A program made the translations under genes and the position numbers. Source: an uncultured Flavobacteriaceae bacterium (lineage in GTDB: Bacteria > Bacteroidota > Bacteroidia > Flavobacteriales > Flavobacteriaceae). Taken from it: a stretch of DNA of 64,000 nt. The notes under the pieces were generated by a model. It was not told the origin of the DNA and did no database searches. It worked only from the letters and a program-made list of their open reading frames with translations. Numbering within the stretch: the stretch's first letter is position 1; each line of letters starts with the position of its first letter. The stretch lies in the NCBI GenBank assembly GCA_913043275.1, contig CAJWLL010000002.1:62001-126000 (forward strand), given 5' to 3'. Positions 9,336 to 19,751 of the stretch are shown here, in pieces.

Positions 9336-10400
9336 ATGACGATTTTATTGATACTTACGGTTTTAGCATTGATCGCAATTGCCATCTGGCAAATCACCAA
9401 GATATTTGAATTGTCTCAACCCAAAAAAATCAAAACTCAGGTAGCAGACGACGATGACAATCGTTGGAACGGACAGTTGATGTTCGCTTTTCTGATATTT
9501 CTTTATGCCATCACCTTATATTCATTTTGGAAGTGGGGAGATCTACTCTTACCCTCCGCCTCCTCAGAGCACGGTCTAGAGTATGACAATTTGATGTGGA
9601 TTTCATTTGCCATTATCTTTTTTACCCAAACCATAACCCAAGCACTTTTACATTATTTTGCCTACAAGTACAGAGGTGAAAAGGGTAAAAAAGCTTTGTT
9701 TTATGCAGACAATGACCGTCTGGAGGCCATCTGGACTATAATTCCTGTGATAGTCCTAGCCGGATTGATCCTTTATGGATTGTACACTTGGACAGACATC
9801 ATGACTGTAGAGGAAAACGAAGATGCGTTGTTAGTAGAATTGTACGCCCAGCAGTTCAACTGGAAAGCCCGTTATGCTGGAGAAGATGGTGTTTTAGGAG
9901 ATGCCAATGTTAGATTTTTACAAGATTTTGATGGCAAAAATATCGTCGGAATTGACGCTACTGACCCCAATGGTTTTGACGATGTGGTGGTTCAGGAATT
10001 ACACCTGCCAACGGGTAGAGAAGTCATCTTTAAGATGCGTTCTCAGGATGTATTACATTCTGCCTATATGCCGCATTTTAGAGCACAGATGAACTGTGTT
10101 CCGGGGATGATTACCGAGTTTGCTTTTACGCCTACTGTAACCACAGAGGATATGAGACAAACCGATGACATGAAAGCCAAGGTTAAAAAGATTAATTCAA
10201 TTAGAAGGGAAAACAGTCAAGAACTGATCGCAAAAGGAGAGGAAGCTTTAGAACCCTATGTCTTCGATTATTTGTTACTTTGTAATAAAATTTGTGGTGC
10301 TTCTCACTACAATATGCAAATGAAAATTGTAATAGAAACACCTGAGGAATTTGAAAAATGGATGATGGATCAGCAAACCTTCGCAGAAGTCATTCAATAA
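9336..10400 (+). CDS. coxB: Cytochrome c oxidase subunit II
   Basis: Subunit II accepts electrons from cytochrome c or alternative complex III at its CuA centre and passes them to subunit I. The 354-residue protein has an N-terminal helix, two further helices (about residues 45-67 and 85-105, with another near 130-150) and a C-terminal cupredoxin domain. CuA ligands are visible: His241 in VLHSAYMP, and Cys316, Cys320, His324 and Met327 in CNKICGASHYNM. The residue between the cysteines that is Glu in many oxidases is Lys here; I recall this form from other Bacteroidota. It lies 18 bases after actF and 22 before coxA. Confidence 0.95.
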   Translation: MTILLILTVLALIAIAIWQITKIFELSQPKKIKTQVADDDDNRWNGQLMFAFLIFLYAITLYSFWKWGDLLLPSASSEHGLEYDNLMWISFAIIFFTQTITQALLHYFAYKYRGEKGKKALFYADNDRLEAIWTIIPVIVLAGLILYGLYTWTDIMTVEENEDALLVELYAQQFNWKARYAGEDGVLGDANVRFLQDFDGKNIVGIDATDPNGFDDVVVQELHLPTGREVIFKMRSQDVLHSAYMPHFRAQMNCVPGMITEFAFTPTVTTEDMRQTDDMKAKVKKINSIRRENSQELIAKGEEALEPYVFDYLLLCNKICGASHYNMQMKIVIETPEEFEKWMMDQQTFAEVIQ

Positions 10401-10422
10401 TCCATTATAAAAAATTTAGATT

Positions 10423-12213
10423 ATGTCAACAGCAGTGCAAATAAACGAAGAGGAGGATCACGGACATCATCACAAAGAAACTTTCATCACCAAGTATGTT
10501 TTCAGTCAAGATCATAAGATGATTTCGAAACAATACTTGATCACGGGATTATTTATGGGAATCATAGGGATTGCTATGTCCCTTTTAATGCGATTACAAC
10601 TCGCTTGGCCAGAGCAGCCCATGGGCGCCATGTCTGCTCTTCTTGGAAAATGGGCACCAGACGGTGTCATGGATCCTAATGTATATTTGGCCTTAGTTAC
10701 CATTCACGGTACTATTATGGTGTTTTTTGTCCTCACTGCAGGATTGAGTGGAACCTTTAGTAACCTTTTAATTCCATTGCAAATTGGCGCAAGGGATATG
10801 GCTTCTGGATTGCTCAATATGATTTCCTACTGGTTGTTTTTCATTTCTAGTGTAATTATGATTTCTTCTCTGTTTGTTGAAGCGGGACCTGCAGCAGCCG
10901 GTTGGACCATTTATCCACCACTGAGCGCCTTACCTCAAGCGCAGCCTGGCTCTGGTTTGGGAATGACCCTATGGTTGGTTTCTATGGCTATTTTCATTGC
11001 CTCTTCACTTTTGGGGTCGTTAAATTATATCGTAACCGTAATAAATCTTAGAACAAAAGGAATGACTATGAGTCGATTGCCTTTGACAATCTGGGCTTTC
11101 TTAATAACAGCTGTTATTGGAGTGGTTTCCTTTCCTGTACTTTTGTCAGCGGCCCTATTGTTGATAATGGACAGGAGTTTTGGAACTTCCTTTTTTCTTT
11201 CAGACATATTTATTCAAGGAGAGGTATTACATTACCAAGGAGGATCTCCAGTACTCTATGAACACCTTTTTTGGTTTCTGGGCCATCCGGAGGTATACAT
11301 TGTATTGCTACCTGCTTTAGGAATCACCTCAGAAATCATTTCTACTAATTCTAGAAAACCCATTTTTGGATATCGTGCCATGGTAGCTTCTATTTTGGCG
11401 ATCGCATTTTTATCTACCATTGTATGGGGACATCATATGTTCATTTCTGGAATGAACCCATTCCTTGGATCGGTATTTACTTTTACAACACTATTGATTG
11501 CTATTCCTTCTGCGGTTAAGGCATTTAATTATATCACTACACTTTGGAAAGGAAACTTGCAACTCAACCCTGCCATGTTGTTTTCTATCGGTTTGGTTTC
11601 CACTTTTATCTCTGGAGGTTTGACAGGAATCATACTTGGTGACAGTACATTGGATATTAACGTTCACGACACCTATTTCGTAGTGGCCCACTTCCACCTG
11701 GTTATGGGGATCTCTGCGCTTTATGGACTGTTTGCAGGAGTCTATCATTGGTTCCCTAAAATGTTTAAACGCATGATGAACAAAAATTTGGGTTACTTAC
11801 ACTTTTGGGTCACTGCCATTTGTGCTTACGGTGTTTTTTTTCCAATGCACTTTATAGGAATGGCTGGTCTTCCAAGAAGATATTACACCAACACTGCATT
11901 TCCTTATTTTGATGATTTGGCTAATATTAACGTAGTGATAACAGTCTTCGCATTGATTGCGGGAGCAGTGCAGTTGGTTTTTCTATATAATTTTATTCAT
12001 AGTATTTTTTATGGAAAGCCAACTGAGCAAAACCCTTGGCGATCAAACACTCTCGAATGGACAGCTCCCATCAAACATTTTCACGGGAACTGGGAAGGAA
12101 AAATTCCTGAAGTATACCGTTGGGCTTATGACTATTCCAAACCTGGTTATGAGGAAGATTTTGTGCCTCAAAACATTCCTTTTAAAGAAGGGGAAGAGGA
12201 GCTCCAACATTAA
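10423..12213 (+). CDS. coxA: Cytochrome c oxidase subunit I
   Basis: This is the catalytic subunit of the terminal haem-copper oxidase. It reduces O2 and pumps protons in the inner membrane. The 596-residue protein has about 12 or more helices. Diagnostic stretches are TIHGTIMVFF (haem a His), WFLGHPEVYIVLLPALG (CuB His, cross-linked Tyr and the proton-pathway Glu of A1-type oxidases), GHHMFISGMNP (paired CuB His) and HDTYFVVAHFHLVMG (haem His). The N terminus has a short HGHHH patch. It ends the act-cox operon, and a strong hairpin terminator begins 5 bases after the stop. Subunits III and IV are not in this cluster. Confidence 0.97.
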   Translation: MSTAVQINEEEDHGHHHKETFITKYVFSQDHKMISKQYLITGLFMGIIGIAMSLLMRLQLAWPEQPMGAMSALLGKWAPDGVMDPNVYLALVTIHGTIMVFFVLTAGLSGTFSNLLIPLQIGARDMASGLLNMISYWLFFISSVIMISSLFVEAGPAAAGWTIYPPLSALPQAQPGSGLGMTLWLVSMAIFIASSLLGSLNYIVTVINLRTKGMTMSRLPLTIWAFLITAVIGVVSFPVLLSAALLLIMDRSFGTSFFLSDIFIQGEVLHYQGGSPVLYEHLFWFLGHPEVYIVLLPALGITSEIISTNSRKPIFGYRAMVASILAIAFLSTIVWGHHMFISGMNPFLGSVFTFTTLLIAIPSAVKAFNYITTLWKGNLQLNPAMLFSIGLVSTFISGGLTGIILGDSTLDINVHDTYFVVAHFHLVMGISALYGLFAGVYHWFPKMFKRMMNKNLGYLHFWVTAICAYGVFFPMHFIGMAGLPRRYYTNTAFPYFDDLANINVVITVFALIAGAVQLVFLYNFIHSIFYGKPTEQNPWRSNTLEWTAPIKHFHGNWEGKIPEVYRWAYDYSKPGYEEDFVPQNIPFKEGEEELQH

Positions 12214-12217
12214 ATTT

Positions 12218-12259
12218 ACACATAAAAAGTCCTGCCTCAAGGTAGGACTTTTTATGTGT
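12218..12259 (+). terminator. Hairpin terminator after coxA
   Basis: Two 19-base arms (starting ACACATAAAAAGTCCTGCC) pair around a TCAA loop with one G-U wobble. The right arm has a T tract. The A tract on the left would let it work on the other strand too. It closes the act-cox operon. Confidence 0.85.
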
Positions 12260-12447
12260 CAAATTCACTAACTTAAACTGCCCAAGTTCACTCTAATTGA
12301 ACTCTTATTGTAGCTTCTCCAAGCCAACAACTCCTAATCTTGTGTCAAAAAAAATTAAAGAATATGAGCAGAAAGAATTTATATTACACAATGGATAATG
12401 CATCAAGCTAACTGACTTTTGTAGATTAGAGAACCTTTCCAAGGTAT

Positions 12448-12478
12448 TTAAAACTAAGCGGCAAAACATTTATCTTTG
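12448..12478 (+). promoter_or_regulatory. Candidate promoter of ruvB
   Basis: TATCTTTG at 12471-12478 matches the TAnnTTTG -7 box, with TTA 20 bases upstream at the -33 position. The box ends 6 bases before the ruvB ATG, so the transcript would be leaderless or nearly so. Confidence 0.45.
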
Positions 12479-12484
12479 TAAGAG

Positions 12485-13504
12485 ATGAATGATTTTTTAG
12501 ACCCATCGGGAGATCAGTTTACACCTGAAGAAAAAGATATTGACAAGGCATTGCGTCCGGAGAGTTTCGATGATTTTGCAGGCCAGGAAAGTATACTGGA
12601 AAATCTCAAAGTATTTGTTGCTGCTGCCAACCAAAGGGAAGAAGCCCTTGACCATACACTCTTTCATGGTCCTCCTGGTTTAGGTAAAACTACTTTGGCT
12701 TATATACTGGCGAGTGAATTGGAAGCTGGTATCAAAATGACTTCCGGCCCAGTATTGGATAAACCTGGAGATTTAGCCGGTCTATTGACTAATCTTCAGC
12801 CTAGAAATATTCTTTTTATTGACGAAATTCACCGACTCAGTCCTATTGTAGAGGAATATTTATACTCTGCCATGGAGGACTACAAGATTGACATCATGAT
12901 CGAAACTGGTCCTAATGCCAGGACAGTTCAAATAAACCTCAATCCCTTCACATTGGTTGGGGCAACTACCCGTTCAGGTTTATTGACGGCGCCTATGCGT
13001 GCCCGTTTTGGTATTACCTGTCGTTTGGAGTATTACAACACTGAGCTTTTGTCCACCATATTGGAGCGCAGTGCTAACATCCTTAATATAGCCATAACTT
13101 CTCAAGCAGCTATCGAGATTGCCGGAAGGAGCAGAGGAACACCCAGAATTGCAAATGGACTGCTTAGAAGGGTTAGGGACTTTGCACAAATCAAAGGAAA
13201 TGGCAAAATTGACTTAGAAATAACCCAATATGCTTTAAATTCCTTAAATGTTGATACCCATGGCCTAGACGAAATGGATAATAAAATCCTCACTACCCTT
13301 ATAGACAAATTTAAAGGTGGACCCGTAGGTATATCTACCCTAGCTACTGCAGTCTCCGAAAATGGAGAGACTATCGAAGAAGTTTATGAGCCTTTTTTGA
13401 TCCAGGAAGGGTTTTTGGTCAGAACCCCTAGAGGTAGGGAGGTTACAGCATTGGCCTATAAACACTTGGGAAGGATAAAAGACAATCAAGAAGGATTGTT
13501 TTAA
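12485..13504 (+). CDS. ruvB: Holliday junction branch migration ATPase RuvB
   Basis: RuvB is the AAA+ motor that drives branch migration of Holliday junctions with RuvA in recombinational repair. The 339-residue protein has the Walker A motif GPPGLGKTT (about residue 60), Walker B FIDEIHR, sensor I GATTRSG, the arginine-finger region APMRARFG and a C-terminal winged helix ([10 protein letters not shown]). The start agrees with the conserved N-terminal segment [17 protein letters not shown]. ruvA is about 45 kb downstream beside sprA. It stands alone here with its own candidate promoter. Confidence 0.97.
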   Translation: MNDFLDPSGDQFTPEEKDIDKALRPESFDDFAGQESILENLKVFVAAANQREEALDHTLFHGPPGLGKTTLAYILASELEAGIKMTSGPVLDKPGDLAGLLTNLQPRNILFIDEIHRLSPIVEEYLYSAMEDYKIDIMIETGPNARTVQINLNPFTLVGATTRSGLLTAPMRARFGITCRLEYYNTELLSTILERSANILNIAITSQAAIEIAGRSRGTPRIANGLLRRVRDFAQIKGNGKIDLEITQYALNSLNVDTHGLDEMDNKILTTLIDKFKGGPVGISTLATAVSENGETIEEVYEPFLIQEGFLVRTPRGREVTALAYKHLGRIKDNQEGLF

Positions 13505-13950
13505 GTCTCCTCCAACACTATTTAAAAGGGTATTTTTCAAATTTTTTCTCTCCATATTATTTTTTAATGCCCCATATGAATAAAAGTGTTTTTTAATCTA
13601 GATTTCATTCTTTATAATAAACGGTTTGGGTTTTAATACTTATTGATCTTAAAAAAATCATTTAAATTAGACCATTAAATTAAACTATACTTTGTCCTGA
13701 CAAAATTTAAATTCTTTAATTGATGGCTGAAAGGAATCGTCCATTTGCAGATTCTATGTAGAGATTAATTTTATTATATCCATTGATTAACTCTGACCCA
13801 ATGCCAATAAGTGGGAGCTTAAATTTTCCAAAAGGTTCAAACCAAAATTATCGTCTCCAGTAATCAATAAATCAAATTTCTTTCTTTTTACTTTTTATTT
13901 TTACGCTAAATTGCTGTTGTCTTATATGTTAAATTATATTATTTATTAAT
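13505..13950 (+). other. Intergenic region without a clear gene
   Basis: 446 very AT-rich bases between ruvB and queG. I see no complete gene, RNA gene or terminator. A 33-codon open stretch on the - strand (about 13785-13895) reads like protein (FDLLITGDDNFGLNLL) and may be a decayed gene fragment, but it is too short to assign. Confidence 0.5.
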
Positions 13951-14871
13951 ATGTTGTCTTTATCTGAAAGAGCAGCCATAATCAAAACCACCGCTAAAGA
14001 ATTGGGGTTCCTCTCTTGTGGCATTTCCAAAGCCGAGTTTCTGGACGATGAAGCTCCAAGAATGGAACAGTGGATTAAGGACAGTAAACATGGAAAAATG
14101 GCCTACATGGAAAACCATTTTGATAAACGCTTAGACCCCCGTTTGTTGTTACCAGGTGCCAAAAGCGTGGTTTCCCTTTTGCTAAACTATTATACTGAAA
14201 AACATCAAGCGCAAGCAGCACCTAAAATCTCAAAATATGCCTATGGGACCGATTACCATTTTGTGATTAAAGACAAGCTCAAACAACTTTTTCAAACTTT
14301 ACAAGAGAAAATAGGAGAGATTAATGGCAGAGTTTTTGTCGATTCTGCTCCTGTCATGGAAAAGGCTTGGGCAGTTCGAAGTGGTTTGGGATGGATGGGT
14401 AAAAATACCAACCTGATCACTCAAAAAGTGGGTTCTTTTTTTTTTATCGCCGAATTGATCCTCGATTTGGATTTGGAATACGACCACCCCGTTACTGATC
14501 ATTGTGGAACTTGTACTGCGTGTATAGATGCTTGTCCAACAGAGGCATTGACACCCTATGATATTGATGCTAGTAAATGTATTTCTTACCTCACCATAGA
14601 ATTAAAAGAGCAAATCCCCATTGAATTTCAAAACAAGATGGACGATTGGGTTTTTGGATGTGATGTTTGTCAGGATGTTTGTCCTTGGAATCGTTTTTCC
14701 AAATCCCATAATGAACCCCTTTTTGATCCAAAGCCTGGATTACTTGATTTATCAAAAAAAGATTGGGAAGAACTGACGGAAGCCACTTTTGAGACCATTT
14801 TTAAAAATAGCTCTGTAAAAAGAACCCGTTATGAGGGGTTAAAAAGGAACCTTTCCTTTTTAAATTTTTAA
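13951..14871 (+). CDS. queG: Epoxyqueuosine reductase
   Basis: QueG catalyses the last step of queuosine synthesis in tRNA, reducing epoxyqueuosine with a cobalamin cofactor and two [4Fe-4S] clusters. The 306-residue protein has an N-terminal cobalamin-binding domain ([33 protein letters not shown]) and a ferredoxin domain with [12 protein letters not shown] and [10 protein letters not shown]. It is slightly shorter than forms with a C-terminal HEAT repeat, as is usual in this phylum. The ATG follows an AT-rich leader. It is monocistronic by position. Confidence 0.95.
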   Translation: MLSLSERAAIIKTTAKELGFLSCGISKAEFLDDEAPRMEQWIKDSKHGKMAYMENHFDKRLDPRLLLPGAKSVVSLLLNYYTEKHQAQAAPKISKYAYGTDYHFVIKDKLKQLFQTLQEKIGEINGRVFVDSAPVMEKAWAVRSGLGWMGKNTNLITQKVGSFFFIAELILDLDLEYDHPVTDHCGTCTACIDACPTEALTPYDIDASKCISYLTIELKEQIPIEFQNKMDDWVFGCDVCQDVCPWNRFSKSHNEPLFDPKPGLLDLSKKDWEELTEATFETIFKNSSVKRTRYEGLKRNLSFLNF

Positions 14872-15057
14872 AAATGGATGTAACGTATAAAAAAGAAAAC
14901 CTTAGACTCTAGAATTTCCTTTTTTATTTTTTCAGTGTCACATACTGCTGATATGTAGAATTGATCTTTTGCAATTTTAACTTGTTGTACTCCACTAAAA
15001 AGATTTAAAAATTTAACTAATTTTACCTTTTCAAAAAATGTCCCGCTAACGGCTTAT

Positions 15058-16395
15058 ATGAAATTTCATAAATTATCATTTTTGATTATTCTTACCATTA
15101 TTATGGGATTTACCCATTGCCAAAAGCAGTACCAGCACATTGAAATCTTATCGGAGGACTTTCATCAAGCACAAGATCAGTTGACTTCTGTGATGGTTCA
15201 TGATATTTTTTCGCCCCCCTTGGCTAGTAGGGTTTATGCCTACGCTAATATTGCAGCATACGAAATACTAGCGCAGGAAAAAGATAACCCGTACGGTACT
15301 TTGAAAAAAATAGTTAACGATTTTAAAGGAATTACCCCGACCAAAGACATCATGGTCAATTATAAACTTGCTGCTTTGATCGCCTATATTGAAGTTGGAA
15401 AAAACTTGATTTTTTCTGTGGACAGAATGCTTGAATACATTGAAAAATTATCTCTAAAATGGGAAGAAACAAATCCAGAGGTATACACTTCTTCTAGGGA
15501 ATATGCAATTCAGGTAGTAGAAGAGATAAAGACCTGGTATGATCAAGACAACTATAAACAAACTCGAACTTTTCCTAAATTTTATATTGACTACGACAGT
15601 CCTTCCAGATGGCAACCTACCCCTCCAGACTATATGGACGGGATAGAACCCCATTGGAGTAAAATCAGACCTTTTCTATTGACTTCTTCTTCACAGTTTC
15701 AACCTGAACCCCCGCCACCTTTTTCGATGGATTCCAAATCCGCTTTTTACAAAGAGTTGATAGAGGTTTATCAAGTAGTTAAGGACATTCAAGCAAATGA
15801 ATTAGAGGACGAAAGGGAGGAGATTGCTAAATTTTGGGATTGTAACCCCTATGTTTCTACCCATAAGGGTCATGTGATGTTTGCACTAAAAAAAATCAGT
15901 CCAGGTGCACATTGGATTGGGATTACAAAAATTGTAGCACGCAAAAGCAAAGCTGATGTCTATACTACCGTTGCAGCCTATGCCAAGGTCTCCGTTGCTA
16001 TTGCAGATGCTTTTATCAGTTGTTGGGATGAAAAGTACAGAAGCAATCTGATCCGCCCCGAAACCATAATCAACAAATTACTGGACGAAAACTGGTATCC
16101 CGTGTTGCAGACTCCACCTTTTCCCGAATATACCAGTGGGCATTCTGTCGTTTCGGGTGCTGCATCTGTTATTCTCACTGATTTCTTTGGGGATAAAATT
16201 AATTTTGATGACGATACTGAACTGCCTTATGACTTACCCATTCGATCTTACCGATCTTTTAGTCATGCTGCAGAAGAAGCAGCCATCAGCAGAATGTATG
16301 GAGGGATTCACTACCCAAAGGCAATTAATGAAGGTTTAAAACAGGGTCGAAATGTTGGAAGCTACATCAGCAAAAAATTAGGTTTGCAAAATTAA
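15058..16395 (+). CDS. Exported vanadium-dependent haloperoxidase / PAP2-like protein
   Basis: A 445-residue protein of the vanadium haloperoxidase / acid phosphatase (PAP2) superfamily. The signal ends in GFTHCQKQ, a lipobox, so it is probably a lipoprotein facing the periplasm or outer surface. The vanadate/phosphate-binding motifs are present in order: KYRSNLIRP (K-x6-RP), EYTSGHSV (the SGH motif, with Thr for the usual Pro) and SRMYGGIHYP (SR-x5-H). The fold could give halide oxidation or phosphatase activity, and the sequence does not decide which. It has its own upstream region and converges on the DUF5107 gene. It is the first gene of the accessory stretch after queG. Confidence 0.82.
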   Translation: MKFHKLSFLIILTIIMGFTHCQKQYQHIEILSEDFHQAQDQLTSVMVHDIFSPPLASRVYAYANIAAYEILAQEKDNPYGTLKKIVNDFKGITPTKDIMVNYKLAALIAYIEVGKNLIFSVDRMLEYIEKLSLKWEETNPEVYTSSREYAIQVVEEIKTWYDQDNYKQTRTFPKFYIDYDSPSRWQPTPPDYMDGIEPHWSKIRPFLLTSSSQFQPEPPPPFSMDSKSAFYKELIEVYQVVKDIQANELEDEREEIAKFWDCNPYVSTHKGHVMFALKKISPGAHWIGITKIVARKSKADVYTTVAAYAKVSVAIADAFISCWDEKYRSNLIRPETIINKLLDENWYPVLQTPPFPEYTSGHSVVSGAASVILTDFFGDKINFDDDTELPYDLPIRSYRSFSHAAEEAAISRMYGGIHYPKAINEGLKQGRNVGSYISKKLGLQN

Positions 16396-16441
16396 CCCTA
16401 CTGCATAACACTCGCTAATCTTGCACAGTGGCTTTTAATCT

Positions 16442-19400
16442 CTATATGGATTTCAAAAATGCAGCTAATTTCATCACAAAAGACTTATTCCATTCTATTG
16501 TTGGGTTTTTGTAATAAAACTCAATCAGCGCTTTAGTGATAGGTGTCGTCCCGTGCTTTGTTGCCAAAAGTTGGGCAATAAATTGCTGTACCTCTTTTTC
16601 CCCTTGGGTTTGTTTTAGCGCATAAATTCCTAAAAGATTATTTTTGGAGGATTGGAAAAAGTTCTTTTTGGAGAATTCTGCCACGCCCTCCAATGCTAAT
16701 TGTACTTCCGAGTTTATACCCTTGCTTTTGTAAATGTATGCCAAAAGGAATTTTTCCCAACGATCTTCAGGATCGAATGGTTTTCCAACTCCCAAATGTT
16801 CGGGCCATAGCAAAGCGGCTTCCACCCTTGATTGGGCTTGACTAATCTGATTTTTTGAGATGTATTTCAACGCACTGCCCATATAGGCGTTGGTATATAT
16901 TTTACGACCCTCGGTAGCGTGTTCGTAGGGCAATATTCTCAGGTTTTTAAGCAGTTCGATCGCCTTGTCATAATCCTGAAGCTGATTGAGTATTTGCGCC
17001 AAAAGCATTCCAGCAAAATAATTGTCATTGTCTTGTTTATAAGTTTTTCGAATGATTTTTAAAGCCGTTGAAGAATCTCCAGATTTAAAATAATCTTCGG
17101 CAAGTGAAAAGGAATACCGCCAATTTTTTGGGGAAAGATTGTAAGCATATTGTAAATCTTTTTGATATCCCGAGAGTTGATGTTTTTTAAACAACATTCC
17201 TCTAATAAAGTAGAAGAGGTGGTCATTTGGGTTTTGTCCCAAATCTTTAAAAATTTGAATCCCTTTTTCCATTTGTGCACGTCCCATAAAATTCAGTCCA
17301 AGAAGATATTGGTACCTCCAAGAGGAATTATTGGCAACCACCCAATTCAGCATCTTTAGGCTTTCTTTCCTATAGGGAAAAACAAAAGCAATGGATTTAT
17401 TCTCCAAGGAACTAAGTGCTATTTTGTCTTTTTTTAGATAAGCCATCCAAAGTGAACTGAGAAAGTGACTAGGACCCATTTCTAGAATTTTAATTGCCAC
17501 GGCATTCATATTTCTGTTGTGATAGAATAGTGCTAATTCTAAGAAGGTCTGATAGGGAAATTCAGATCTATGTGTGTTAACGAATTCTGACTCATTGTTA
17601 ATGCCCCATAATAATTTTTCGTATACAGTAAAATGATTGATGGGGTCTATGGCTTCGATTTCAGTTAGTGTTTTTAAGGCATTTTCTTTATCATCCATCA
17701 TTCGATAAAGCAATGCCTTTTGTGAAAGGGCATTAATGTTTTCACTGTTAAACTTTAGGGCAATCTGATTATAGTGTTTAGCGTCGCTATATTTTTTTTC
17801 AATCATATGGATTTGAGCCAGTAAAGTATTGGCAGACGAACGGAATGTTACCGATCTCGCCGCCCACCCTAGATGTTCTTTGGCATTAACCCAGTCCTTT
17901 TTAGCCATATAGACAATACCCGCATTATAATTGAGTCCGTTGTGATAGGCATCGATTTGTAAACCAGTGTTTGCAATTGATAGAGCTTTATCATAATCAC
18001 CATTTTTGTAATAAAGAAAGGATAGCTCTTTTCTGGCTTCAAGATGAAGGGGATCTTCCTTCAGAATTTCTGTAAGTAATCGTTCTGCTTGGACATAGTC
18101 TCTGTAACGTTGTGCATCTTTAGCCTTTAAAAATTTTTTTTCAAGAGTATCTTGTGTAATAACTTCAGGATTATCAAAACTTCTTTTAATCCGCGGGGGT
18201 TTAAGGTCATAATGCAGTTCTAAATGGGGAATGTCTACAGTGTAATTCCCGCTGGGCTTAGAGAAAGCAAGGGTATAGGTCCCATTTGGAGTGGTCTCCA
18301 ATGATTGAGTTTGTGTTTTCCCTGATGCTGAAAGGGTTACTTCGGTGGCAGCAGTTTTAAAAGCATTGATTTTAATTTCTATTGAATTCTCTTTTTCTTC
18401 CACATTCATGGCGCCCCAGCGAGAAGCTTCTTTGATTCCACCAATTTCTTTGACAGGAAACCATACCTCGGTCCATTGATCGGTGAGATGGGGTTCGAAA
18501 GTGGCTTGGCTAATGGGGTTTTCTTCACCGGGAAAATATTGAACGTAAAGTCTTCCGGCCTGATATTCTACATATTGTCCATCAGTATCGGTGAGAAGAT
18601 CTTCCCAAATTCCACCAGCTCGCGAAAGATTCCAAAGCCAAAGTTTTTGACCGGGAATTTCATCATATCTCCCCCAATGACCAAAACCCGTATCACTATT
18701 CTCATAATATCCACCAAAAAAATCATTATATTCTCCAATAACATGGTAGGATTTGCTCGGGCCAAAATTATTTTGGTTGTAATGCGACAAATTTCTGTTC
18801 AGTGGATCAATAGGCCAAGCTTTTGCCATGCCTCCATGAGTGAGGTACTGATCGCCAGGGGTGTAGAACACCAAGTCTTGTTGAGCTGCAGCTGCAGCAG
18901 TCATCCAATTGTAATAAGCTTGTTCTGTTTCTGAGGGATTGTACCATACGGCCTTGGTGGTAAAGGCACTTTGGTCTTTGGGTAAGATGATTTTAACGCG
19001 CCACTGTGTTCTTGACGGCAAATCAATTCCACCAACGGTACACCTCACACTTCCATCAGGTAGTTCCTCAATCCTATAGTCAGCTGGGGTCCCCGTCCCA
19101 GGATGGTGGCCAATGACGCCAAAGTTGAATTCTATACCTCCAGATGTCCAGGGGCCACGCATAGCAATATTCCTGAATTTGGCCACCTCGTTTTTGTAAA
19201 TAAACTCATTTCCATTGCTTTTGTCAATTGCTCCCCAAACTTTTCCACCTACCTCAGGAAAAACTTGTACTTCAATCCATTCGTTCTCTAGTGTAACTAT
19301 TTTAAAGTTTTTATTGGCTTTTTCAAAATCATAACTTTGAAACTTGTGGTAGGGGTAAATTTTAGGATTAAAAACAAAAGAAGGTAAAGGGTTGGGGTCA

Positions 19401-19534
19401 CCAAAGTAATATGCTGGATAATCGACTGTTCTTTCAGTTATTTTGTTTTCTTGAGCTAAAAGTGTGGATGAGAAAATCAAAAAAACAATATAAAAAATCC
19501 TAATTTTTGGGTTTTTTTCATTTAAAATTTTCAT
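16442..19534 (-). CDS. Exported DUF5107 / tetratricopeptide-repeat protein
   Basis: A 1030-residue exported protein with a Sec signal (IVFLIFSSTLLAQ). Residues ~35-420 form a DUF5107-type domain with galactose-mutarotase-like beta-sandwich features (VFPEVGGKVWGAIDKSNG, GGIEFNFGVIGHHPG). About 470-1030 are helical TPR-like repeats (DPLHLEARKELSFLYYKNGD and similar). Such proteins often accompany glycan-uptake loci and may bind or modify sugar ligands in the periplasm. The catalytic role is not established. It is divergent from the SusC gene with a 217-base shared upstream region, which suggests joint regulation. Confidence 0.82.
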   Translation of the reverse strand: MKILNEKNPKIRIFYIVFLIFSSTLLAQENKITERTVDYPAYYFGDPNPLPSFVFNPKIYPYHKFQSYDFEKANKNFKIVTLENEWIEVQVFPEVGGKVWGAIDKSNGNEFIYKNEVAKFRNIAMRGPWTSGGIEFNFGVIGHHPGTGTPADYRIEELPDGSVRCTVGGIDLPSRTQWRVKIILPKDQSAFTTKAVWYNPSETEQAYYNWMTAAAAAQQDLVFYTPGDQYLTHGGMAKAWPIDPLNRNLSHYNQNNFGPSKSYHVIGEYNDFFGGYYENSDTGFGHWGRYDEIPGQKLWLWNLSRAGGIWEDLLTDTDGQYVEYQAGRLYVQYFPGEENPISQATFEPHLTDQWTEVWFPVKEIGGIKEASRWGAMNVEEKENSIEIKINAFKTAATEVTLSASGKTQTQSLETTPNGTYTLAFSKPSGNYTVDIPHLELHYDLKPPRIKRSFDNPEVITQDTLEKKFLKAKDAQRYRDYVQAERLLTEILKEDPLHLEARKELSFLYYKNGDYDKALSIANTGLQIDAYHNGLNYNAGIVYMAKKDWVNAKEHLGWAARSVTFRSSANTLLAQIHMIEKKYSDAKHYNQIALKFNSENINALSQKALLYRMMDDKENALKTLTEIEAIDPINHFTVYEKLLWGINNESEFVNTHRSEFPYQTFLELALFYHNRNMNAVAIKILEMGPSHFLSSLWMAYLKKDKIALSSLENKSIAFVFPYRKESLKMLNWVVANNSSWRYQYLLGLNFMGRAQMEKGIQIFKDLGQNPNDHLFYFIRGMLFKKHQLSGYQKDLQYAYNLSPKNWRYSFSLAEDYFKSGDSSTALKIIRKTYKQDNDNYFAGMLLAQILNQLQDYDKAIELLKNLRILPYEHATEGRKIYTNAYMGSALKYISKNQISQAQSRVEAALLWPEHLGVGKPFDPEDRWEKFLLAYIYKSKGINSEVQLALEGVAEFSKKNFFQSSKNNLLGIYALKQTQGEKEVQQFIAQLLATKHGTTPITKALIEFYYKNPTIEWNKSFVMKLAAFLKSI

Positions 19535-19671
19535 AATAACATGAGATTTACTTGGTGTAAATGGAAAAACAATTTACAACAATTAAATGATCAATAAAGA
19601 TTGGTTGATAATTTGATTTTCTATTAATCTAATTTTCTCATCATTTTAAATATTAAAAATTTAACAAAAAA

Positions 19672-19702
19672 TTAGTATTTAGAAACAGTTTTACTATATT
19701 TA
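19672..19702 (+). promoter_or_regulatory. Candidate promoter of the susC-like gene
   Basis: TTA at 19672 and TATATTTA at 19695-19702 are spaced by 20 bases, close to the Bacteroidota TTG-N(19-22)-TAnnTTTG pattern. They leave a 49-base leader before the SusC ATG. Confidence 0.4.
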
Positions 19703-19751
19703 CACGCTTCAAATAAGTCAATACTTTATTTTAAACCAATTAAAATTAATT

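Noticed and set aside
18476-18934. 152-residue + strand frame inside the DUF5107 gene
   Set aside because: The opposite strand encodes clear DUF5107 motifs; the + strand translation is low-complexity and hydrophobic without family features.
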